A DNA stretch of 64,000 nucleotides from Paenibacillus sp. V4I7 (GCF_030817275.1 NZ_JAUSZD010000002.1:5208001-5272000); one strand, 5' to 3'. Positions 54,141 through 62,957 are shown, counted from the stretch's first letter. Numbers and translations: made by a program. Notes: generated by a model from the sequence alone, not told the origin.

Positions 54141-55886
54141 TCACTCCTTCGTGTAATCTATCGGCAGATATAGTTGAACCCCAAATCCTTTGGGTTCGTT
54201 ATGGTAGAAGGTGATTTGTGCAGAGTCTCCGTAGCGAATGGCCACCCGTCTTTTTACATTCCATATGCCGATATTATTGTCTTCCGAAGCCGGAGCATAA
54301 CTCTCGGAGGTTAACTCCTCCAACATCCCTGGAGCAATCCCCTTCCCATTATCCCGAACTTCAATACAAATCTTACCCTGGGTGTCTTCCAATCGATTCA
54401 CTTGGATTTGCAGAACAAAAGGCTCGGTTTTGACACTCATGCCATGAATCATCGCATTCTCCACAAACGGTTGAACGATCAGGGATGGGATACGTGCGTT
54501 AAGCAGTTCCTCTGGAATCCTGATCTCAAAAGCGAACGATTCCTGGTAACGCATCTTCTGAATTTCCAAGTAATTGCGAATATGCTCCAGCTCCTGGGAG
54601 AGCGTTATCGTATCTTTTGTCGTGCTAAGCATAAAACGGAAGTATTGCACCATATGGCGCACCGTTTTCTTCACCAATTCATACCGCTTCAAATCCGCCA
54701 ACTGAAAGATGATATTCAAGGTATTCAGAAAAAAATGGGGATTAATCTGAGTTTGCAGGTGTTTCAGCTCCGCCTTTTTCGCATTCAACCGCTCTTCGTA
54801 TATATCGATCTTCAGATCCTTAATTTCTTCGACCATACTGTTAAAGGTATGATTGATGGTTTCGAATTCACTTATTTGCGAGTTCGGCAGCTTTGCTTCC
54901 AAATGCCCCTCTCTAATCCGACGTATGGCTCCCAGCAATTGAAGAATGGGATTATATATGATTCTGCGGAGCATAAACAAATAAAAAAGGAGAATGGCGA
55001 GCACAAACAGCGGCAGCAAGTTGATGATGATTTGAAAATTATTCAATCCCCTCAGCACCTCTGAATTCGGAAGGACAACAGCCATGTTGATTTTGCTTTT
55101 TGGGGAACGGCTGGTGATGACGAAAAGCTTCCTTTGGCCGTCTGAGAATGAAAAGGACGTATTCATTGTCAATTTGTCAGCCGGAAGCCTGAATTCCGTA
55201 CTCAACGGTGGAGACAGGTCGGACAGAACGGTTCCGCCCTCGCCGACGAACAGAACATCCCCTCCTTCCCTAAGGTTGAGATTCCCCAGAGGTATCTTTA
55301 ACGTATTGACATTAATCAAGGCTCCTATATAGGCATTGTTGCTTAGACCATCACTAACCACCCGGTGTAAGAAATATTGATCACCAATACGGATGACGGA
55401 CCATTCATACATGGAGGACTTAAGCGCTTCAGGACGACGAAGGGAATCCGTTATCCATTCCCTTACCTGGTCCATATGATGTTCCGTTGTGCCGATAATG
55501 TTGGTTGTAACCAACAAATCGTTGGACCTGGAATAAACATAGAACATATCTACCGTATGGTAATAAGAGCGATAAATCTGACTTTTCTGAATTAGCTCCA
55601 TCTGAGCAAAATAATATTCGGAATCCGATAAACCGGTCCGTCCGAACTTCTGAAAATTCTCATCATGATCAACGATAGACACCATGTTGTTGGTAATATC
55701 ATCCAAACTCCTGTCGATCATATCGAGGTTAGAATTGACCAAATTCTGATAGGAATTGGCAACCTGCGTCAGTACGACGTCTTTGGCATAATGACCTGCC
55801 GCGAAGAGAAATAGCAAGAGGGGAAGCGTGACCGCAGAAAAAAGAATAATGAAACGGGAACCAAGCGTATTCGTTTTTATTTTCAT
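54141..55886 (-). CDS. yesM: Sensor histidine kinase (YesM-like)
   Basis: 581 residues. One membrane helix near 13-33, an extracellular sensor part of about 250 residues (dCache-like), a second helix near 285-310, HAMP (RRIREGHLEAKLPNSQISEF), and a His_kinase/HATPase_c region with the H-box QINPHFFLNTLNIIFQLAD and the N-box PFVENAMIHGM, then DNGKGI and GIGNVK-type motifs (GIWNVKRR). Forms a pair with YesN. The extracellular part may sense a glucan product. Confidence 0.9.
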   Translation of the reverse strand: MKIKTNTLGSRFIILFSAVTLPLLLFLFAAGHYAKDVVLTQVANSYQNLVNSNLDMIDRSLDDITNNMVSIVDHDENFQKFGRTGLSDSEYYFAQMELIQKSQIYRSYYHTVDMFYVYSRSNDLLVTTNIIGTTEHHMDQVREWITDSLRRPEALKSSMYEWSVIRIGDQYFLHRVVSDGLSNNAYIGALINVNTLKIPLGNLNLREGGDVLFVGEGGTVLSDLSPPLSTEFRLPADKLTMNTSFSFSDGQRKLFVITSRSPKSKINMAVVLPNSEVLRGLNNFQIIINLLPLFVLAILLFYLFMLRRIIYNPILQLLGAIRRIREGHLEAKLPNSQISEFETINHTFNSMVEEIKDLKIDIYEERLNAKKAELKHLQTQINPHFFLNTLNIIFQLADLKRYELVKKTVRHMVQYFRFMLSTTKDTITLSQELEHIRNYLEIQKMRYQESFAFEIRIPEELLNARIPSLIVQPFVENAMIHGMSVKTEPFVLQIQVNRLEDTQGKICIEVRDNGKGIAPGMLEELTSESYAPASEDNNIGIWNVKRRVAIRYGDSAQITFYHNEPKGFGVQLYLPIDYTKE

Positions 55887-55928
55887 CTTAACCCCCCCGC
55901 AGCATGATTTTTAAGAGGTTAAACAAAG

Positions 55929-55957
55929 AAAAACCCATACTTTTATAGTGTGGGCTT
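55929..55957 (-). terminator. Terminator after the glycosidase remnant
   Basis: AAAGCCCACAC and GTATGGGTTTTT form a hairpin with a terminal T run on the minus strand, directly after the stop at 55959. Confidence 0.7.
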
Positions 55958-55958
55958 T

Positions 55959-56153
55959 TCAAAACATCCTCTCACTTAAGATTGAATACTTGGCTTCGTA
56001 AGGGCGTAGCTCCAAATGGCGAAGACCCCAGTCATCCTTTGCTTCATAGTTGCCTATGAACTGTTTGCTCGACGTATATGCAACCAAAGCTGGAATCTCA
56101 AAGGTCACTGGCGCCTCGAACAGAATCCGGGTCATTCTGCGCTTCCTCGGCAT
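55959..56153 (-). pseudogene. C-terminal remnant of a glycoside hydrolase (possibly GH13)
   Basis: 64 codons, including VTFEIPALVAYTSSKQFIGN and GLRHLELRPYEAKYSIL. The ending resembles the C-terminal beta domain of oligo-1,6-glucosidase/alpha-amylase family enzymes (LxLxPYEAxxYxL). GGAGATCA precedes the first ATG. A LacI-type operator lies just upstream, so a catabolic gene under the adjacent LacI regulator has probably been deleted, leaving its tail. Family assignment is tentative. Confidence 0.5.
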
Positions 56154-56170
56154 TGATCTCCGTATAATAG

Positions 56171-56184
56171 AGTAAACGTTTACT
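56171..56184. promoter_or_regulatory. LacI-family operator 1
   Basis: AGTAAACGTTTACT is a perfect 14-bp palindrome between the LacI gene and the glycosidase remnant. It carries the central CG and TAAACGTTTA core typical of LacI/CcpA-family sites. Confidence 0.7.
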
Positions 56185-56209
56185 AACCTTTCAGAAAAAG
56201 AAGCCTATC

Positions 56210-57220
56210 TCAAAGCTTCTGACGAACCGTTTGTCTTTCCACAAGATGATGACTCACAATGCTGCTGGACACTTTATCCGAATCTTCTTCGATTAGACTA
56301 ATCAGTTTTTCTGATGCAAGGCGCCCCATCGTGGTTAGAGGCTGATGAATTGTGGTTAGCGGCGGAAATACCATGCTAGCCAAACTGAGATCATCATACC
56401 CAATTATCGAAATATCATCCGGGATTTTCAAGCCTTTTTCCATGGCAATCCCCATCGCTCCGATGGCCATCTCATCACTTGCTGCGAACAAAGCCGTAAA
56501 TGGAGGGGCTTCTACCAACAGTTTTTCCATTGCTTCTCTGCCGCTTTCTATCGAAAAATTCCCATAGGCAACTCGTGACTCGACATACTCTATTCCATTA
56601 TCATTCAGAGCCTGCCGGTAACCATCCAAACGTGGGATACCCGCTATTTGGTCCCTAGGCGTGCCTCCGATCATGGCGATTTTACGGTGACCTTTCTGAA
56701 TGAGATAGTCTGTTGCCTGATAGGCAGCTTGACGATCATCGACCTTGACGTAAGGAATCATGTACTTTTGTGACATCGTATTCACGAGTACGACTGGAAC
56801 TCTCATTTCTTTAATCGCTTGATAATACTCATCCTTAAGAACTTCACTCGTGAAGACAATCCCATCCACCTGCTTCTCTCGAAGCACCTGCAGATACTTC
56901 AATGTCCGTTTACCATCTTCAGCCGTGTTACACACAATAACACTGAAACCTTTCTCGTGAGCAACTTCCTCAATGCCGTGAAGAATGTCTGATGAAAAGC
57001 TACTAGACACATTCGGAAACAGAACACCAATAGTCTGAGTCCTTTTGTTAATTAGCCCTCTGGCAATCGCATTAGGCTGGTACCCCAATTCTTCCACCGC
57101 ATGCATAACCTTTTGTTTTGTCTTTTCTGAATATCCCGCCAAATTATGAAGCACCCGGGAAACCGTTGCGACAGATACATCAGCAGCCTTGGCTACATCT
57201 TTTATTGTCGGAGGATTCAT
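56210..57220 (-). CDS. LacI family transcriptional regulator
   Basis: 336 residues. The N-terminal HTH is IKDVAKAADVSVATVSRVLH with the hinge YQPNAIARGLINKRT. The effector domain begins QTIGVLFPNVSSSFSSDIL near 62 and has DGIVFTSEVL, ALFAASDEMAIGAMG and DISIIGYDDLSLASMVFPPLTTIHQP. AAGAAGGT precedes the ATG. Palindromic operators with the same TAAACGTTTA core lie in front of this gene and after it, indicating self-regulation and control of a now truncated target. Confidence 0.88.
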   Translation of the reverse strand: MNPPTIKDVAKAADVSVATVSRVLHNLAGYSEKTKQKVMHAVEELGYQPNAIARGLINKRTQTIGVLFPNVSSSFSSDILHGIEEVAHEKGFSVIVCNTAEDGKRTLKYLQVLREKQVDGIVFTSEVLKDEYYQAIKEMRVPVVLVNTMSQKYMIPYVKVDDRQAAYQATDYLIQKGHRKIAMIGGTPRDQIAGIPRLDGYRQALNDNGIEYVESRVAYGNFSIESGREAMEKLLVEAPPFTALFAASDEMAIGAMGIAMEKGLKIPDDISIIGYDDLSLASMVFPPLTTIHQPLTTMGRLASEKLISLIEEDSDKVSSSIVSHHLVERQTVRQKL

Positions 57221-57255
57221 ATTAGAGACTACCTTCTTTAAAAATATTAATTTAC

Positions 57256-57268
57256 GTAAACGTTTAAC
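57256..57268. promoter_or_regulatory. LacI-family operator 2 (autoregulation)
   Basis: GTAAACGTTTAAC holds the symmetric TAAACGTTTA core (57257-57266), about 36 bases upstream of the LacI start. It shares this core with operator 1. Confidence 0.65.
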
Positions 57269-57419
57269 ATAAATTGATCATAATTATTTTGACGAAGGCT
57301 GTCAATATTTATATAGAATGCTTCCAAAGGGTAGCTACGTTGACTACTTTCATGATGCAATCCATCGATTGACCGCCTCCAAATCTGCAAGCGCATCGAC
57401 TGATTATTATTTCATTTTG

Positions 57420-57770
57420 CTACAGCTCAATCACCAACAGACTCCACACATAAAGCTTAGGAACGGTAACTAAAAGCTTTAAACCGCGCTCACCGTCCTC
57501 GATTATATACGCTAAATCTTGCGATCTGCCCATCTCGATATCCGGGCTAACTGCGAATACATGCTTAACTGATGAGCCTATGCGACTCGTTTTCCCTGAC
57601 AACAACCCATACTTTGTCTGGCTCTCCATACGTGGAAATAGATGCATTGTCAAACACGTACTCCAAATTATCGCCCTGCACATGAGTCAGAACGCCGTTG
57701 GTCTCACCTAACAGCAGATGATAAGCACCATAGGGAAAAATAACAGCGGAGAGCAGCAGTGCAGATACAT
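57420..57770 (-). pseudogene. Degraded C-terminal gene remnant
   Basis: Two frames give coding-like sequence: LLLGETNGVLTHVQGDNLEY and FDNASISTYGEPDKVWVVV upstream, then KHVFAVSPDIEMG and LKLLVTVPKLYVWSLLVIEL in the next frame. A frameshift near 57560-57590 separates them. The end looks like the last beta strands of a glycosidase C-terminal domain, but I cannot name the family. The N-terminal part is gone. Confidence 0.45.
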
Positions 57771-57824
57771 TTTCTCAAGTCAGCTCATTTTTTGAAATTT
57801 TTCATAACTCAAAGAAAATAAAAC

Positions 57825-57856
57825 AGACCGGAACCCCTTGTTTGGAGCTCCGGTCT
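57825..57856 (-). terminator. Terminator of sigK/ABC unit 3
   Basis: AGACCGGA and TTCCGGTCT arms with an inner CTCC/GGGG pair, then GTTTTATTTT on the minus strand, 9 bases after the ATPase stop. Confidence 0.85.
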
Positions 57857-57864
57857 AATAAACA

Positions 57865-58539
57865 TTAAACAACTTCATTCAACCGCCCATCCCGAAACCG
57901 CACAACCCGCTTCGCCTGCTGGGCAATAAATAAGTCATGCGTAATCAAAATAATCGTCCGACCTTGTGCATTTAATCTCTTTAAAATGTTTAAAATCTCC
58001 GCACCTGTCTTCGAATCCAACGCTCCCGTAGGTTCATCCGCCAAAATGATGGGAGGATCTCCTGCCAACGTTCGCGCTATAGCAACACGTTGCTGCTGCC
58101 CGCCAGACAACTCCGATGGAAAGTGCTTCCTGCGATCCAATAAATCCACCGATTCCAGTGCATGCAAAACGAGTGGATCTCTTTCCTTTTTGCTCATCCC
58201 CCGATAGATCAAAGGCAACTCCACATTCTCATAGGCACTTAATCTCGGTAGCAGGTTAAAACTCTGAAAAACAAAGCCAATCTTCTGATTACGAATCTCA
58301 GCAAGCTGAGAATCCTTAAGCACGTTTATTGCTTGACCATCTAGGTCATAAATACCTTTATCTACAATATCCAAGCACCCGATGATGTTCATCAGTGTGG
58401 ATTTGCCGGAACCCGATGGTCCCATGATGGCCACGAACTCTCCATGATCAATATCTAACGAGACATCATCTAATGCTTTAATCGTTTCCTCGCCCATTGT
58501 ATAATACTTACTAGCATTCTCGATATGGATTAACGTCAT
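57865..58539 (-). CDS. MacB/LolD-type ABC transporter ATPase (unit 3)
   Basis: About 224 residues and the best preserved copy. Walker A GPSGSGKST, Q-loop VFQSFNLLPRL, signature [17 protein letters not shown], Walker B IILADEPTGALD (normal Thr) and THDLFIAQQAKRVVRFRDG are all intact. The start ATG at 58537-58539 follows GGAGGTGAAGG, which fixes the start for the family. No permease gene is present. It follows a truncated sigK by 60 bases and ends in its own terminator. Confidence 0.88.
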   Translation of the reverse strand: MTLIHIENASKYYTMGEETIKALDDVSLDIDHGEFVAIMGPSGSGKSTLMNIIGCLDIVDKGIYDLDGQAINVLKDSQLAEIRNQKIGFVFQSFNLLPRLSAYENVELPLIYRGMSKKERDPLVLHALESVDLLDRRKHFPSELSGGQQQRVAIARTLAGDPPIILADEPTGALDSKTGAEILNILKRLNAQGRTIILITHDLFIAQQAKRVVRFRDGRLNEVV

Positions 58540-58598
58540 AACCTTCACCTCCATTACTTGCACAGGTTCCAAATAAATGAAGAATCCGATTCGTAACC

Positions 58599-59135
58599 TT
58601 ACCGCTTCGCCTTATAAAACTCATGATACAGCTTCATCAGAGCCCGCTTCTCAATCCGAGACACATAAGACCTGCTGATACCCAGCTCCTTCGCAATCTC
58701 CCGCTGTGTCCGCTCTTCCCCGCCAAGCTCTAGTCCAAACCGCCCAACCACGACTTCTTTCTCCCGATCATCCAATATCTCCAGATTGCGATAGATTTTG
58801 CTCTTCTCTATCTTGAGCTGGACCTTATCCACTACATCATCGGCCTCCGTGCCGAGGATGTCGATCAACGTAATTTCGTTCCCCTCTTTATCCGTACCAA
58901 TGGGATCATGCAGTGATACATCTTTTCGCGTTTTCTTCAATGAGCGCAGATGCATCAGGATCTCATTCTCGATACAACGTGCCGCAAAAGTCGCCAGCTT
59001 GGTCCCTTTGTTCGGCGAGAACGACTCGATCGCTTTAATCAATCCAATCGTCCCAATCGAGATCAAATCCTCCAAATCTTCTCCTGTATTGTCGAATTTT
59101 TTGAGGTTGTGTACTCGAAGCAACGTAAAAATCAT
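58599..59135 (-). pseudogene. sigK: 5'-truncated sigK (sigma-K) gene, unit 3
   Basis: Protein-level match to units 1 and 2 is almost complete from [14 protein letters not shown] onward, yet the DNA differs at many third positions, so this copy is the most diverged. The reading frame extends a few codons past the shared border (MIFTLLRV). Regions 2.2-4.2 are complete and region 4.2 reads RIEKRALMK. Homology ends at ACGTTGCTT near 59127. Confidence 0.8.
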
Positions 59136-59139
59136 AAAT

Positions 59140-59172
59140 AACCCGATAGCTCAGAAGAGCCTATCGGGCTAA
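59140..59172 (-). terminator. Hairpin beside repeat copy A
   Basis: AGCCCGATAGGCTC and GAGCTATCGGG form a strong hairpin; it would end the small ORF at 59169, whose stop lies in its upstream arm. Confidence 0.55.
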
Positions 59173-59333
59173 TCGTTCCCCATTGAACTATCGTTCTCCG
59201 TTAGTTGAAAGATCTGTCCATTAGAAATCAATATATCTATTGCGTTAATAACAACTTCTCTCTTTTTCCCTTCTGAACTTCCTTCTGCTTCCAACATGTC
59301 TAAAATATCTTTGCTCTTTCTAAGTAATAACAT
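59169..59333 (-). CDS. Small hypothetical protein whose C-terminus is encoded by a repeat
   Basis: 54 residues, MLLLRKSKDILDMLEAEGSS at the start, then KKREVVINAIDILISNGQIF and a tail QLTENDSSMGND. The tail is translated from repeat copy A (59186-59206). It is helical and charged, with no known motif. The ribosome binding site is poor (GGAGACC 17 bases away), so it may be a 5'-truncated remnant. Family not recognised. Confidence 0.4.
   Translation of the reverse strand: MLLLRKSKDILDMLEAEGSSEGKKREVVINAIDILISNGQIFQLTENDSSMGND
59186..59206. repeat. Hairpin repeat copy A
   Basis: AACTATCGTTCTCCGTTAG plus TT. This is the first of six related copies (A-F) between here and 63618; consensus on the plus strand AACTATCGTTCCCCGTTAG. 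The arms AACTA-CG and CG-TTAGTT pair with one mismatch. Confidence 0.75.
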
Positions 59334-59342
59334 GGATATTAG

Positions 59343-59510
59343 ATGGGTTCAGGTCTCCGTGTATTAATCCAAATACTTATAGCGATTAAAGAATACATAG
59401 AGTTTTACAACCACAACAGATTTCAAAAAACTAAATAACCGTCCCCCGGTTGAGTACCAGGAAACGGTCGTTGCATAATCCGACTTTTTTGACTGTCTAC
59501 TTGACGGGGG
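59343..59510 (+). mobile_element. IS3-family element, right-end remnant
   Basis: The C-terminus of an OrfB transposase: IKEYIEFYNHNRFQK (the helix before the final LSPxxYR-like segment), then, after a one-base shift in an A run near 59430, KLNNRPPVEYQETVVA and stop at 59476-59478. It is followed by GACTGTCTACTTGACGGGG near 59490-59510, which looks like the usual IS3 terminal inverted repeat. The rest of the element is absent. No other gene is seen between 59343 and 59770. Confidence 0.7.
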
Positions 59511-59842
59511 TAAGACCATTTAGGCGGTTATTAATCGGACTATTTTCTTGTCACCCGACAACTGATGACAAGAACATTATTACATTCCTGTCCCTCCCCT
59601 CATTCAAATAACAACACAACATAAAGACTACTTTGAGGATTGGACATAATTATGTTCATCTCAATGATGTCGGCAGTTATGCAGTGTTAACAACGGGGGA
59701 TTCTTATTTTGTATTTTCAAACAATGTTATAAAAATAAACTATTCATGTAATATAAGTTAACATAAAATAATGAACAGAGTAGAAAAGAAATATTACATT
59801 AGGTCTATTGATATCAAAAAAATGAAGAAAAGAGGATGCATA

Positions 59843-61180
59843 GTGAATCCAAAAACGGCAACTCTAAAGAAACCTTTTTATCAAGGCCTTTTTTTTCAGA
59901 TTATGGTTTCAATCATCGGGGGTATTTTAGTCGGTTATCTTTGGCCGACAATTGGTGTCACGCTTAAACCAGTCGGCGACGGTTTCATCAAGCTTATCAA
60001 AATGATCATTTCACCGCTTGTTTTTGGTGTTGTCGTCGTTGGTATTGCGAAGGTCGGCGACATCAAATCAGTTGGTAGGATAGGCGGAAAAACCCTCCTT
60101 TATTTCGAAGTTATTACAACCTTTGCCCTAATCATAGGCATGGTAGTGGCGAACTTATTCAATCCCGGCGCGGGAATGAACATCGATCCTGGAACCTTGA
60201 CAACGGAAGCTGTCAATAATGTCACTAAGAGTTCTACACTTCCAAGCGGAGCGCAATTTTTCCTGAATATCATCCCGGATAGTGCCGTCTCAGCGTTTGC
60301 GAATAATACAATGCTGCAGGTACTGCTCGTCTCCTGCTTCTTCGGTTTTGCGCTTATCCATGTAGGCGGACGAACAGCGGAGGTTGTTGTCGATCTTCTA
60401 GAGCATTTCAATAAAGTCGTGTTTCAAATTATGGGCTATATCATGAAGCTTACGGCTATAGCGACATTCGGCGCGATGGCGTTCGCTGTTAGTCAGTATG
60501 GGGTTACCACACTCGTGTCGTTCGGTAAACTCTTTGTGGCCATGACGATCGCTTGTCTTGCATTCCTCTTTGTGTTAGCTATCATCACACGAATATTCGT
60601 TGGCATCAGCCTTTGGAAGTTAATCCTCTACATTCGAGAGGAGATCATTCTCGCGTTTGCAACAGGTTCGACGGAAGCAGCAATGCCGCAGCTCATGAAT
60701 AAATTTGAACATGCCGGCTGCAACCGAGCTGTTGTCGGTCTGGTTGTTCCGACCGGATATTCATTCAACCTAGACGGGGCGTCAATCTATTTATCACTCG
60801 CTCTGATATTTCTTGCCCAAGCGACCGGCGTCGAATTGAGTCTTGTCGAACAGCTTATGATTCTGGGAGTCCTTTTGTTAACGTCCAAGGGGATGGCTGG
60901 TATACCGGGTTCTGCATTTGTGGCACTGTCAGCGACTGCGGCGGCAACAGGTTCGATCTCTATGGCAGCAGTTGCTCTAATGCTTGCACCGGACCGATTC
61001 ATGGGCAATTATCGTACGACAGTGAATATTATCGGCTACGCTGTTGCCACCTTCGTCATTGCACGTTGGGAAGGTTTGCTTGACCATAATCGCGCGAAAA
61101 GCGCCCTCGATGGCAGTCTTCCATATACTTCGGTTGAAAATAACGTTTTAGCTGCGAATAAACAGCAATTAAATGCTTAA
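59843..61180 (+). CDS. dctA: C4-dicarboxylate:sodium/proton symporter DctA
   Basis: About 445 residues of the DAACS family, which takes up succinate, fumarate and malate. It has eight helices and re-entrant loops; FFQIMVSIIGGILVGYLWP, FIKLIKMIISPLVFGVVVVG and FATGSTEAAMPQLMNKFEHAG, and the substrate-site PTGYSFNLDGASIYLSLALIF are diagnostic. GTG at 59843 after AGAGGA is the likely start; ATG at 59822 or 59771 is also open. It is the only plus-strand gene in the 59-64 kb region and ends in a hairpin at 61256-61287. Confidence 0.85.
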   Translation: MNPKTATLKKPFYQGLFFQIMVSIIGGILVGYLWPTIGVTLKPVGDGFIKLIKMIISPLVFGVVVVGIAKVGDIKSVGRIGGKTLLYFEVITTFALIIGMVVANLFNPGAGMNIDPGTLTTEAVNNVTKSSTLPSGAQFFLNIIPDSAVSAFANNTMLQVLLVSCFFGFALIHVGGRTAEVVVDLLEHFNKVVFQIMGYIMKLTAIATFGAMAFAVSQYGVTTLVSFGKLFVAMTIACLAFLFVLAIITRIFVGISLWKLILYIREEIILAFATGSTEAAMPQLMNKFEHAGCNRAVVGLVVPTGYSFNLDGASIYLSLALIFLAQATGVELSLVEQLMILGVLLLTSKGMAGIPGSAFVALSATAAATGSISMAAVALMLAPDRFMGNYRTTVNIIGYAVATFVIARWEGLLDHNRAKSALDGSLPYTSVENNVLAANKQQLNA

Positions 61181-61255
61181 AATCAAATTACTAACGGAGT
61201 CCTTTGAACATGTAATAATTTCACTTTAAGTAATTTCCGCTAATCTGCCCGTTCA

Positions 61256-61287
61256 ATAGGCTGCCGCATATTGCCGGTAGCCTATTT
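61256..61287. terminator. dctA terminator hairpin
   Basis: AATAGGCT-CCG and CGG-AGCCTATT stem, with T-rich sequence after it on the plus strand, abutting repeat copy B. Confidence 0.75.
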
Positions 61288-61294
61288 GTAATTT

Positions 61295-61314
61295 AACTAT
61301 CGTTTTCCGTTAGC
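61295..61314. repeat. Hairpin repeat copy B
   Basis: AACTATCGTTTTCCGTTAGC, 7 bases after the stop of the minus-strand gene at 61322. Confidence 0.75.
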
Positions 61315-61321
61315 AGAATAG

Positions 61322-61480
61322 CTATTTTTCTAGTATTACGAGGGAATAGACCGTATTCACTCCTCCACCTCCCATAGAACTTTGACTAACTACTTTCCAT
61401 CCCTGAGACAACAATTCATTTAGTTCTTCTAAATTATTCCTTTTGTCGGTCAAATAACTAACAATTATTGCTTTTTGCAT
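61322..61480 (-). CDS. Small hypothetical protein (52 aa)
   Basis: MQKAIIVSYLTDKRNNLEEL then NELLSQGWKVVSQSSMGGGG, ending YSLVILEK. The pattern of an N-terminal strand, a helix with LxELxxxGWKVVS, a Gly-rich turn and a last strand matches the DUF4177/DUF1737-type small proteins. AAGGGAG lies 11 bases before the ATG. Too short for the usual ORF cut-offs. It is one of the repeat-separated small genes. Confidence 0.65.
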   Translation of the reverse strand: MQKAIIVSYLTDKRNNLEELNELLSQGWKVVSQSSMGGGGVNTVYSLVILEK

Positions 61481-61515
61481 ATAACACACAACTCCCTTTT
61501 AAACTAGTCTTTATG

Positions 61516-61537
61516 AAGCTATCGTTCCTCGTTAGTT
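61516..61537. repeat. Hairpin repeat copy C
   Basis: AGCTATCGTTCCTCGTTAGT followed by TTAATTC and a GCCCC/GGGGC hairpin (61549-61570) and TTATCCCTGTA. The same larger arrangement recurs in copy F. Confidence 0.75.
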
Positions 61538-61642
61538 TAATTCGAAATGCCCCGAGCAGACCAAGGGGCTTTATCCCTGTAGCGTAAATACTGTGTTATG
61601 CGCAATACCTGGCTTCTCTGAAATTACTATCGAACTGAAAAG

Positions 61643-62110
61643 TCAATCTATTGGTCTATATATAGACTTGAGATTCTCAATGTAAATTTTCCTATTAAAT
61701 TTCATTTCAGGCACTAAATCTAACCACTTAACTTCAGTCCCAATTAGTTCATAATTATAGGGTATCCCTAATTTACTTGAATCTACTCCAAGCCGATGCC
61801 ATATTACTTGATTATCTGTGGTTATCACTTCTGCAACTATTATCGTACAGATTAAATCACAGTCGTCGGGACACATTAGGATTGGCAATATAACTTTCTC
61901 TTGATTCGAATAAAAACGGCTAATCACTAATTCAACTTCTTCCTTCAAGTGAATCCAGTCAGTAATTGTAGGAATTAAACCTAAATATAAGTTGTCCGGA
62001 TATAGATTATGAAGTAATAAATCGAGTGAGACTCCATCAACTAATATTGTTGGATGTTCAACACTAACATATTTACTTTTCAATATTTCAACAGATAGTA
62101 TATTCATCAT
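61643..62110 (-). CDS. Hypothetical protein (155 aa)
   Basis: From the ATG at 62108-62110 (GAGGGG upstream) the protein has about 155 residues. Segments such as DGVSLDLLLHNLYPDNLYLG, LIPTITDWIHLKEEVELVIS and ILPILMCPDDCDLICTIIVA suggest an alpha/beta cytoplasmic protein, without signal peptide or membrane helix. Proteins of this type are frequent beside SMI1/SUKH genes in Bacillales, possibly immunity proteins, but I do not recognise a named family. Confidence 0.6.
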   Translation of the reverse strand: MMNILSVEILKSKYVSVEHPTILVDGVSLDLLLHNLYPDNLYLGLIPTITDWIHLKEEVELVISRFYSNQEKVILPILMCPDDCDLICTIIVAEVITTDNQVIWHRLGVDSSKLGIPYNYELIGTEVKWLDLVPEMKFNRKIYIENLKSIYRPID

Positions 62111-62270
62111 GAGTCCCCTCTTTCTTATTATCTTATTTTCAGGTTTGAGCATAACGTCATATTTTCGAACTTCGTAAACACTTCAATATTTTACATATTC
62201 GTGAATTCTCGCTTTACATTTTACGTTCCAAAATCTGTAAAGTTGTGGTAAACTCCCGTTCTTGAAAGAA

Positions 62271-62338
62271 AACAGGGAGCAGCAGCCGTGGCCGCTGCTC
62301 CCTGTTTGTTTATTGAACTAAAGTTCCTCGTCAACTTA
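62271..62338. repeat. Terminator hairpin plus repeat copy D
   Basis: AACAGGGAGCAGC and GCTGCTCCCTGTTT form a long stem (62271-62306), followed by a degenerate repeat, AACTAAAGTTCCTCGTCAAC (62316-62338). The gap from 62111 to 62417 holds nothing else that looks coding. Confidence 0.6.
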
Positions 62339-62417
62339 GTAACTGCACTTAAAATCCCTAGGGATAGTTATGTTCGATTGTACTGGAAATCACTATTCAA
62401 AAGATATTTAGTTTTAT

Positions 62418-62957
62418 TTATTCACTTTTGTAGTTAAGTGCGTTTAATATATTCCAATCCCAGAAGAAAGAGCCTTGTGATACAACTAGACGTTCAAACC
62501 ATAATTCAAAGTTTAGGACGATGTCTTCTGCATCAGGAACATAAGTCGATCCAACAAAAATATAATCTTCTCTTCCTTTTTTTACTCTAGACGAATCAAT
62601 ATAGATAAGAATTGAATCATACTTAGCAATAACATACAAGTCCTCAGGAGCTTCTTTTTTAACCATATAATCCATAATGTCCTCTAAACCAAAAATATTC
62701 CAAGCACCATTTGCGTATTCAGAAATATCATTAAACAAGATTGCACCATCATTAACCATTAGAAAATCTTTGTAACTCTCCGGTAAATAGTACCCCGTCT
62801 CCTTAACAAAATTCATAATGTGTGTCTCTAATGTTGGTTTATAAAAGGAAAAAGAACAGGGCTGTAAGTGCCCTGATCCACGTTGGAAATATATTGTTGG
62901 TGATTTTTCTATATGCTCTTTCAAGCTCATTAATGTCTTATAAACCATTTGATTCAT
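62418..62957 (-). CDS. SMI1/KNR4 (SUKH) family protein
   Basis: 179 residues. The SUKH core reads TGYYLPESYKDFLMVNDGAIL near 54-74, then NIFGLEDIMDYMV and YIFVGSTYVPDAED, ending with an aromatic-rich FFWDWNILNAL. SUKH proteins are commonly immunity proteins against toxin effectors. No toxin gene is adjacent. Very AT-rich compared with the VOC gene next to it. Confidence 0.75.
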   Translation of the reverse strand: MNQMVYKTLMSLKEHIEKSPTIYFQRGSGHLQPCSFSFYKPTLETHIMNFVKETGYYLPESYKDFLMVNDGAILFNDISEYANGAWNIFGLEDIMDYMVKKEAPEDLYVIAKYDSILIYIDSSRVKKGREDYIFVGSTYVPDAEDIVLNFELWFERLVVSQGSFFWDWNILNALNYKSE

